Assembly (NCBI RefSeq): GCF_000374805.1
Contig: NZ_KB895337.1
Location: 189,862-253,861 of the forward strand
Direction: 5' to 3'
Source: Chitiniphilus shinanonensis DSM 23277
GTDB taxonomy: Bacteria > Pseudomonadota > Gammaproteobacteria > Burkholderiales > Chitinibacteraceae
DNA length: 64,000 bases
Position numbers and translations under genes: made by a program. How positions within the stretch are numbered: the stretch's first letter is position 1; each line of letters begins with the position of its first letter. The notes under the pieces are model-generated. The model made no database searches and was not told where the DNA came from. It saw only the letters and a program-made list of their open reading frames with translations. Shown in pieces: positions 34,385-42,200 of this stretch.

Positions 34385-35011
34385 ATGCCTACCCAACCGC
34401 CTTCGACCTCCCCGGCAACGGAAGCCGGTCGCCGCGAGCGCAAGCGCCAGCAGACGCTGGACCACCTTGCCGACACCGCCTGGACGCTGTTCCGCGAGCA
34501 CGGCTTCGACGCGGTGACCATGGAGGCCATCGCCGCCCGCGCCGACGTGGCCAAGGGCACGCTGTACAAGCACTTTCCGGTGAAGGAGGCGCTGCTGCGC
34601 CACCGCTTCCACCGCGATCTGGCGGCCGGCCTGCCGGCGCTGCTGCGCGAACTGGCGCTGCTGCCCACCGCGGCCGCCCGGCTGCATGCCTTCTTCCGCC
34701 ACAACGCCGACTGGTCGATCGGCCATCGCGAATTCCTCGCCCACTACGTGCGCTTCCGCCTGGGCGAAGTCGGCGTCGCCGACGAGGCATCGCACAGCGG
34801 GCTGGAGCGCCTGTTCGCCGAACTGATCGCCGCCGGCCAGCAACACGGCGAATTCCGTCGCGGCCACGAGCCCGCCATGCTGGCGCGCCATCTGCAATAC
34901 CTGCACCTGGGCGCGCTGCTGCGCTGGCTGCATACCCCCGCGCTGGACCTGCGCGCCGAGTTCGCCGGCATGCTCGACCTGTTCCTGCACGGGGTGGAGG
35001 CGCCGCGATGA
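34385..35011 (+). CDS. TetR-family regulator
   Basis: This 208-aa protein has the TetR N-terminal DNA-binding domain (FREHGFDAVTMEAIAARADV, then KGTLYKHFPVKEALL) and a helical ligand-binding domain. ATG 34385 is drawn; GTG codons 9 and 12 bases upstream are also possible. The stop overlaps the start of the next gene by 4 bp, so the two are co-transcribed and the regulator probably controls that gene through the palindrome just upstream. Confidence 0.88.
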   Translation: MPTQPPSTSPATEAGRRERKRQQTLDHLADTAWTLFREHGFDAVTMEAIAARADVAKGTLYKHFPVKEALLRHRFHRDLAAGLPALLRELALLPTAAARLHAFFRHNADWSIGHREFLAHYVRFRLGEVGVADEASHSGLERLFAELIAAGQQHGEFRRGHEPAMLARHLQYLHLGALLRWLHTPALDLRAEFAGMLDLFLHGVEAPR

Positions 35012-37641
35012 GCCCGTTGCTGCCCGACTGGCCGGCGATCCTCGCCGCCGGCGCCGCCGAGGCCGGCGGCAAGGCATGGACCCTGGCGCGGTTGGCGCGT
35101 TATGGCTTGCCGGTGCCCGACGGCATGGTGCTGCCGGTGGCCGCCTACCGCGCGTGGCTGGACCGGAGCGGGCTGGCGCGCGAACTGCATGCCGCCGCCG
35201 CGTTGCACGACGCCGAACGCATCGCGGCGCTGACAGCGCTGCGGCCCCGCCTGCTGGCGCGGCGGCCGGACGACAGCGTGCTGGCCGCGTTGCGCCAGCG
35301 GCTGGCGAGCCCGCCGTGGCGCGACGGCGCGCTGGCGGTGCGCTCGTCGGCGCCGCAGGAGGACGGCGCCGACGCCTCGTTCGCCGGCATCCACGCCTCC
35401 TTGCTCAATGTGCGCGGCGAAGCGGCGCTGGCCGACGCCATCGTCACGGTATGGGCATCGCTCTGGACGCCGGCCGCCGTCGCCTATCGCGCCCGCCTGG
35501 GCATCGCCCACGACGACGCGGCGATGGCGGTGCTGCTGATGCCATTGCTGCCGGCGCGTGCCAGCGGCATCGCCTTCACCTGCGACCCGGTCAGCGGCCG
35601 CGACGACCGGCTGGTGATCCACGCCAACTGGGGGCTGGGCGAAAGCCTGGTGGCCGGCGCCACCACCGGCGACGAAATCGTGCTGGGCGAACAGGCGCAG
35701 GACGACAGCCTGGCATTGCTGGCCTGCACGCCCGGCGCCAAGGCGCTGACCAGCGTGCCCGCGCCGGACGGCGGCACCGCCTTGCGCCCCGGCGGCGCGG
35801 AACCTGGCGCGGCGGTGCTGACGCCCGCCCAGTCGCTGGCCTTGGGCGAACTGCTGCGCCAGGCCGCGCTGGCGCTGGATTACGGCCACCCGGTGTACGA
35901 CTGCGAATGGGCGTGGGACGGCGAGCGCTTCTGGCTGTTGCAGGCACGGCCGGTCACCGCGCGCGGCCGCTGCACCTATCCCGAACTGCTGGGACAGCCC
36001 GACATCTGGACCCGCGGCAACACCCGCGACGTGGTGCCCGACCCGTTGCCGCCGATGGACTGGGGCAGCTGGCGGCGGCTGGCCAACGCCCTGCTCGAAA
36101 CGGGGTTCCGCCTCACCGGCTTTGCGATGCTGCCGGGCGCGCAGCGCACCGGGCTGTTCGACGGCCGGCTGTATCTCAACCTGTCGCTGATCCAGTGGGA
36201 GGGCTACGCCGCCTTCAATGTGCTGCCGGCCGCGATGAACCGGCTGGTTGGCGGGCGCCAGCCCGAAATCCGCCTGCCGCCCCGCAGCGGGCGCGAGCGG
36301 CTGGCGGTGGGCCTGCGCATGGCGCGTTACCTGTTGCGCGCCGGCACCTTGCGGCGGCAGGGGCCGCCCGCCGTCGCCGAGGCGATGCGCCTGTCGCGGC
36401 AATGGCGCGAACAGCCGTTGCCGGCCGACGACGCCGGCTTCGCCGCCGAGATCCGCCGCCAGGCACGCCATCGCCACGCCCAGGCGCCGCTGCATTTCAT
36501 GCAGGGCTCGGGCGGTGGATATCTGTCGCTGCTGGTGGACCTGCTCGACGCGCATCGCCCCGGCGAGGGCCATGCGCTGGCGTCGGCGCTGCTCGCCGGC
36601 GGCGAACCCAGCGTCACGCTGCGCCAGGGCTACGCCTTGAGCGAGGTGGCGCGCATCGCCATGGCCGACCCGACGGCCAGCGCCTGGCTGGCCGCGCGCC
36701 GGCCCGGCGACGACTGGCGCGACCTGCCGCCGGACAATCCGTTCCGCGCCGCCTTCGCCGACTTCCTGGCGCAGTACGGCCATCGCTGCGTCTACGAAAC
36801 CTACCTGGGCAACCCGCGCTGGCGCGAGGCGCCCGACTACCTGCTCGACAGCCTGCCCGGCCTGGCCGCCGCCGATATGGCCGCCGCCGCCGCGCGACAG
36901 CGCCAGGCCGCCGACACCGCCTGGGCCGAGGCGCGCCGCGCGCTGCCGTGGTGGAAGCGCCCGCTGCTGGCGCGGATGGTGCGCACCGCCAAGCACGAGA
37001 CCAACGACCGCGAAGCGGCGCGCAGCGCATTGATGGCCTACACCGAACCCGCCCGGCGCTTGTGGCTGGCGCTGGGCGAACGCTGGACGGCACGCGGCTG
37101 GCTGGCCCGCGCCGACGACGTGTGGTTCCTGATGCCGGCCGAAGCGCTGGCGGTGCTCGACGGCCTGCGCCCCGGCGCGGCGCTGGCCGCCCTGATCGCC
37201 GACCGGCGCCAACGCTTCGCCACATGGCAGGCGCAGGCGGCGCCGGACGTGATCCTCCAGCACGGCGGCGCCGAGAACCTCGGCGCCAAGGCCGGCGTGG
37301 TCCCGCTGGCCGCCGACGGCCATACGTTCCAGGGCGTCGCGGTCGGCAGCGGCGTCGCCAGCGGCCCGGCGCGGCTGATCCATCATCCCGACGAAGGTGC
37401 GCGCCTGGCGCAGGGCGACATCCTGGTGGTGCCGTCCACCGACCCGGCGTGGACGCTGCTGTTCCTCAAGGCCGGCGGACTGGTGATGGAAACCGGCGGC
37501 TTCCTCTCCCACGGCGCCATCGTCGCCCGCGAATTCGGCATTCCGGCGGTGGTGAACCTGCCGGGCATCCTGCAACGGCTGCGCGATGGCGAACGGCTGC
37601 GGGTGGACGGGGCGCGGGGGACGGTGAGCCGGCTGGATTGA
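35008..37641 (+). CDS. PEP-synthase/rifampin-phosphotransferase-like enzyme
   Basis: The 877-aa protein has the three-part plan of PEP-utilising phosphotransferases: an N-terminal ATP-grasp domain (GGKAWTLARLARYGLPVPDG; LAVRSSAPQEDGADASFAGI), a variable middle, and a C-terminal swivelling His domain (METGGFLSHGAIVAREFGIP, with His near residue 835). Length and order match rifampin phosphotransferase (about 870 aa) better than PEP synthase, because no PEP-binding barrel follows the His domain. The substrate cannot be told from sequence; rifamycin phosphorylation is one possibility. Co-transcription with a TetR repressor suggests induction by a small molecule. Confidence 0.8.
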   Translation: MSPLLPDWPAILAAGAAEAGGKAWTLARLARYGLPVPDGMVLPVAAYRAWLDRSGLARELHAAAALHDAERIAALTALRPRLLARRPDDSVLAALRQRLASPPWRDGALAVRSSAPQEDGADASFAGIHASLLNVRGEAALADAIVTVWASLWTPAAVAYRARLGIAHDDAAMAVLLMPLLPARASGIAFTCDPVSGRDDRLVIHANWGLGESLVAGATTGDEIVLGEQAQDDSLALLACTPGAKALTSVPAPDGGTALRPGGAEPGAAVLTPAQSLALGELLRQAALALDYGHPVYDCEWAWDGERFWLLQARPVTARGRCTYPELLGQPDIWTRGNTRDVVPDPLPPMDWGSWRRLANALLETGFRLTGFAMLPGAQRTGLFDGRLYLNLSLIQWEGYAAFNVLPAAMNRLVGGRQPEIRLPPRSGRERLAVGLRMARYLLRAGTLRRQGPPAVAEAMRLSRQWREQPLPADDAGFAAEIRRQARHRHAQAPLHFMQGSGGGYLSLLVDLLDAHRPGEGHALASALLAGGEPSVTLRQGYALSEVARIAMADPTASAWLAARRPGDDWRDLPPDNPFRAAFADFLAQYGHRCVYETYLGNPRWREAPDYLLDSLPGLAAADMAAAAARQRQAADTAWAEARRALPWWKRPLLARMVRTAKHETNDREAARSALMAYTEPARRLWLALGERWTARGWLARADDVWFLMPAEALAVLDGLRPGAALAALIADRRQRFATWQAQAAPDVILQHGGAENLGAKAGVVPLAADGHTFQGVAVGSGVASGPARLIHHPDEGARLAQGDILVVPSTDPAWTLLFLKAGGLVMETGGFLSHGAIVAREFGIPAVVNLPGILQRLRDGERLRVDGARGTVSRLD

Positions 37642-37750
37642 GGTGCCGCGCCGCCTGTCTCTTTCGCATCGCGCGCCGCCGGCCGCCGCTGGCAGCCGCG
37701 CACCGGCGCGTGATACAACGCGGCGTTTTCGATGCGGATGGCGGGCGCAC

Positions 37751-38434
37751 ATGAAGTGGCTGATGCTGGCGATCACCGTGGTGGTCGGGTTCTGGTTGTG
37801 GGGCGAGTTGCGTGGCGATGCCAGCGCGGCGCCGACGCCGGCCGCGCCGTCGCAACCGGCCACGGTCGCGGCGACGGCATTGCCCAGCGTGCAGCCGGCG
37901 CAGGTGGCGTGCCGCACCACCAAGGGCCCGTTGCAAATCGTGGTACGCCCGGACTGGAGCCCGCAGGGCGCGGCGCGCTTTCTGCAACTGGTGGATGACG
38001 GCTACTTCAAGGACATCCCGTTGTTCCGCTGCGTGGCCGGCTTCGTCTGCCAGTTCGGCGCTACGCCGCCGCGCGCCGACGCCAAGGCATATCCCGCCAT
38101 CGGCGACGACCCGATCCTGCCCGAGCTGCGCCATTTCAAGGCCGGCTACCTCAGCTTTGCCGGCGCCGGCGCCAACACCCGCGCCACGCAGTTGTTCATC
38201 ACCCTGGGCGACAAGGTGGATTCGCTAGGCACCCAGCCGTGGGAGTCGCCGTTCGGCTACGTGACCGACGAGGCGATGCAGGCCACCGTGGCCCGCTTCA
38301 ACACCCGCTACGGCGACATCCCGCCGTGGGGCGCCGGGCCGGACCCGCAGCGCATCCAGGCGGAGGGCGGCGCGGCCTATCTGAAGCACGACTTTCCCGA
38401 GCTGGACTACATCACCGACTGCGCGCGGCAGTGA
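37751..38434 (+). CDS. Exported cyclophilin-type peptidyl-prolyl isomerase
   Basis: This 227-aa protein has an N-terminal membrane or signal helix (MKWLMLAITVVVGFWLWGEL), an Ala/Pro linker, and a cyclophilin domain with FRCVAGFVCQFG and GYLSFAGAGANTRATQLFIT, the latter the family's most conserved stretch. It would catalyse proline isomerisation in periplasmic proteins. There are three Cys at CRTTKGPL and FRCVAGFVCQF. The ATG at 37751 starts at the signal helix. The element copy 4 begins 4 bp after the stop. Confidence 0.88.
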   Translation: MKWLMLAITVVVGFWLWGELRGDASAAPTPAAPSQPATVAATALPSVQPAQVACRTTKGPLQIVVRPDWSPQGAARFLQLVDDGYFKDIPLFRCVAGFVCQFGATPPRADAKAYPAIGDDPILPELRHFKAGYLSFAGAGANTRATQLFITLGDKVDSLGTQPWESPFGYVTDEAMQATVARFNTRYGDIPPWGAGPDPQRIQAEGGAAYLKHDFPELDYITDCARQ

Positions 38435-38437
38435 GCG

Positions 38438-38581
38438 TGGCTGACAAAGCCCCTCCGGCTGCGCCGGGCTGAACTGGCCGTACCCCTTGTACGGTGCGCG
38501 GTAGAAGTGAGTTCGGTCTACCGCCTTTCGGGACGTTTCGCGCTTCCTGCCAGGAGCGCTTCGCCGGGTTTTGTCAGCCGC
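38438..38581 (-). repeat. Dispersed palindromic element, copy 4
   Basis: The longest copy, 144 bp, with TGGCTGACAAAGCCCC at the left and GGGTTTTGTCAGCCGC at the right. It runs in the same sense as copy 2. It carries about 25 extra bases in the core (around 38500-38525), which form their own inverted pair (GCGGTAGA and TCTACCGC). It lies between the isomerase gene and the terminator of the opposing operon. Confidence 0.88.
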
Positions 38582-38603
38582 TCCTGGCGCGGGCACCCAA
38601 CAT

Positions 38604-38627
38604 GAAAAACGCCCCGGTCGGGGCGTT
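38604..38627 (-). terminator. Terminator of the flotillin/AAA operon
   Basis: AACGCCCC-GGTC-GGGGCGTT forms an 8-bp stem; on the minus strand it is followed by T-rich sequence (TTTTTC). It lies 33 bp after the LURP-one-like gene. Confidence 0.85.
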
Positions 38628-38659
38628 GTTCGTGGCAGGGGCGGTGGGCGACCGATCCC

Positions 38660-39250
38660 TCAGCCTCGGTCGCGCTCCAGCAGCAGCAACATGGTCAGCG
38701 CCAGCGAGATGGCCAGTTCCTGGGCGTCGTCCAGCGGCAGGTGGCGTTCCAGCGCGAAGCGGCCCTCCAGGAAGGCGGGCTCCTTGCGCAGGCTGGTCAG
38801 CAGGCGCCCGGCGCGGTCGCGCACGTCGTACTGCGGGTGCAGCAGGTAGCCGGAGAACCAGCCCAGCACGGGGATGCCTTCCACCAGCCCGTCGGCCACC
38901 CGTACCCATGGATTGGCTTCGCGCACCTGCAAGGTGCCCAATCCCGGCACTTCGATCTCGTAGCTGGCGCGCCACAGCGAGCGCATGCCGCGGCGGCGCA
39001 GTTGCCCCAGCACGGCGCCATGCCGGTCGGTGATGCGATAGCTGGCCGAGAAGTCGATGATGCGGTCGGCGTCGATCTGGTAGAGCGGCGTGGTCTGCGC
39101 TTCGTCGGCGTACAGCGTCACCGATTCCTTCAGCTTCATCAGCTTGCGGCGGGCGTAGTACAGCAGCTGGCCGCGCGCGTCGCGCACCGCCAGTTGCTGG
39201 GCGATGGCCAGGATCTTGAACGAGTACTGCAATGGATAGTTCAGAGGCAT
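38660..39250 (-). CDS. LURP-one-related family protein
   Basis: The 196-aa protein has the twelve-stranded LURP-one/scramblase-like pattern: PLQYSFKILAIAQQLAVRDA, YYARRKLMKLKESVTLYADE and ITDRHGAVLGQLRRRGMRSL. Its C-terminal helix is hydrophobic (AISLALTMLLLLERDRG). Such proteins are thought to bind lipids or membranes. It is the last gene of the stress-type operon, 4 bp after the large ATPase gene. The biochemical role is unknown. Confidence 0.85.
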   Translation of the reverse strand: MPLNYPLQYSFKILAIAQQLAVRDARGQLLYYARRKLMKLKESVTLYADEAQTTPLYQIDADRIIDFSASYRITDRHGAVLGQLRRRGMRSLWRASYEIEVPGLGTLQVREANPWVRVADGLVEGIPVLGWFSGYLLHPQYDVRDRAGRLLTSLRKEPAFLEGRFALERHLPLDDAQELAISLALTMLLLLERDRG

Positions 39251-39254
39251 GGGG

Positions 39255-42200
39255 TCACTTGGTGGCGGGTTGCAGGTTGCGGGTGGTGGTCTGTTCCAGC
39301 GCCTTGATCTGCTCGCCGATCTGCATGACTTTGTCCCAGATGTCGTGGTCGAGGCGGATCTTGTGCTGCATGGCGCTGATCACCGGGATCAGCGCGTTTT
39401 CGTAGGCATGGGCCAGCGCCTGGAGCACGGTGAGCAGTTCCGGCTGCGGCGGTACGTTGATCTGTGGCGCCGTGCCGCGCAAGGTGTTCTCCAGCGCGAC
39501 CAGGCCGTCGCGCCAAGTGCGGGCCAGCAGCTTGCTGCTGGTCTCGCCGGTGGCGAGGTGCTTTTCAATATGTTGCAGGGCGGTGGCCACCTGCGGGCCG
39601 CTGTCCTGTCGCGCCAGGCGCTCGCTGATCTCCGACAGCACGGTGACGATGTGCGATACCTGTTGCGCCAGCTTGGTGGCACCGTCGGCGTCGGCGCCGC
39701 CCATGCGCTTGTGGTGCAGGAAGTCGCGCTTGATCCCGCTCCAGCGTTGGGCCTGCTCCGGCAAGAGCGCGCCTTGCAGTTCGGCCAGCTTGAGCAGGTT
39801 TTCCTCGGCACCGTGGGTGAGCGTCTGCGCTTCGCCCAGGTAATGGTCGCGCACCAGGTCGGCCAGCTCGGCGTCGTTCATGATCGCCGACACCTTGATC
39901 GCCAGCTTGGCCATGTTGCGGTAACTGCCCTGGAGCTTGAACGGCGGCTCGACGCGGTAGGCGTCGGCCTGCGCGGCGGACGCGATATACGCGGCATTCA
40001 CTTTCATCAGCACGTCGCGCACGGCGAACAGCTTTTGCAGGACGGCGACGATCTCGCCCGCCTCGGCGGCGCCGTAGCCGTGCTTGAATTCGGTGAGGGC
40101 GATCTCCTCGCCGGCCGCGAGTCGCAGGAACAGCGCCAGGTCGGCGGGGTCGCGATGGGCCAGCGGCGCCAGCACCGGGTTGGCGGTCAGGCTGTTCTCG
40201 ATGTACGAGCGTGCGAACAGGTGCTCTTTGCCGCTCAGCACGTCGCCCAGGTTGTAGATGTCCGCGCGGTTGGCCAGCATGTCGGGAATGCGGAAGGCCT
40301 CGCCCGATTCGGTGTACGGGTTGCCGGCCATCACCACGCAGAAGCGCTTGCCGCGCAGGTCGTACTGCCGGGCTTCGCCCTGCCACACGCCTTCGATCCG
40401 GCGGGTGCCGTCACACAGCGCGATGAAGCGTTGCAGGAATTCCGGCGAGGTGTGCTGGATGTCGTCCACGTACAGCATCACGTTATTGCCCAGCGCGAGA
40501 CCGAAGTTCAGGCGTTCCAGCTCCTGGCGGGCGGCGCTGCTGTCGGCCTGCGCGGGGTCGAGCGAGGTCACCCGGTGCCCCAGCGCCGGGCCGTTGACGC
40601 GGACGAACACCAGGCCCAGCCGATTGGCGACGTATTCCATCAGGGTGGTCTTGCCGTAGCCGGGCGGCGAGATCAGCAATAGCAGGCCCATCAGGTCGCC
40701 GCGACGGCTTTCGCCGGCAGTGCCGATCTGCTTGGCGAGGTTGTCGCCGATCAGGTGCAGGTACACCTCGTCGATCAACTGGTTGCGTACGAAGCCCGAC
40801 AGCGGCTTGGCCTGATATTGCTCCAGCCGCAACCGGCGCCGGGTGGTGTCGACGATCTCGTGTCGCAGTGCCTGCAACTGGTCGAACGCGGGGACGGCCA
40901 CGGCGTCGTGGTGTGCCAGCCGTTCGCGGAACTCGTTGAGATCGAGCGTCAGCGTGCCGTGCTCGATGCGCGGGTGCTGGCCGACCAGCCCTTCCACGGT
41001 GCGGGACAGGGCCACCGCGGCGCGCTGGCGCGGCAGGTCGGTCAGCAGCAAAGCGGCGGCTTCAGGCGCGTAGGCCGGCGCGAGCGCTTCCGCCGCCGCG
41101 ACGGCTTCGCACCAGTGGCAGGCCAGGGCCCAGCGGTCGTGCAGGGCGCCGATCTTCAGCCCTTCCTGGAGGGTGCCGAGGGCGTTGCGCCGTTCCAGTT
41201 GCCGATGCAGCGCCTCGACCAGCGTCTGCGCGTCGCTGCTGACCACCCATTCGATATGGCCGCTGGTCAGCTCGGCCAGCAGGTAGGCGATGACGGCCTG
41301 CCGCTGCGGCGCATCCAGCGCGAACCCGTGGTCGGCGGCGAAATCGCCCAGGCGGGCGGTCAGGTTATCGGCCAGCGTGCTCAATGCCTGGTGCTGGCCG
41401 AAGTCGTCGCGGAGGCGGCGCGCGTTGTCGGCGCGGATGCGCCAGCCGGGCTGGTCGGCCTGCTCGATGCCATGCGTCCAGAACAGGGCCGCCAGTGCGC
41501 GCGGCAGCGGGCCGTGGCGTAGCAGGCCGGCGTCCCGGTCCATCGGCAGCAGGGCGGCGAGCAGGGTGGCGGCGTCCACGTCGTGCACGCCTTTCTGGTA
41601 GCCCTCGTGATAGCGGGCGGCCGCATAGTCGCGTACCAGCGGCAGCAGTCCGGCTTCGGCGATGCGGGCCGCCTCCAGCGCCGCGCCGTCGAGTTCGCCG
41701 GCGTGTAGTGCGTCGAGCATGCGCCAGGCCAGGTACTCGCCGCGGTAGACGGTATCGGTTTCGGAAACCAGTTGCTGCGCCCAGTAGGGCCGCAGCATGG
41801 TCAGGCGTTCGTCGTCCAGTGGCTCGAAATAGTCGGTGCCGGTGAGGTGCAGCGCCAGCGCATCCTGGCGATGGACCAGCGTGAGGTCGAAAGGCTGGGT
41901 GGTGACGGTGAAGGTGTGGCGGCCGAGGCGGATGCCGTCGGCGTTGAACAGGTCGCCCTGGTCGCGCTGGATGCGCACCGCGTTGTCGCGCAGGGTCTTG
42001 ATCCGCGCTTCCAGCGTGTCGGCCTGGACGGTGTCGTTCAACTTGCGCATCTCGCCGATCAGGCCGCGCAGTTTCTGCACCATCGGGTCGGCGGCGAAGT
42101 AGCTGTGCAGCGCCTCGGGCGTGGTGAAGCGTCCCAGCCGCTTTTCGATGCTTTCCAGGATGCGCTGCGCCGCGGCGCCGAGCGATTGCGCCCGTTGCTG

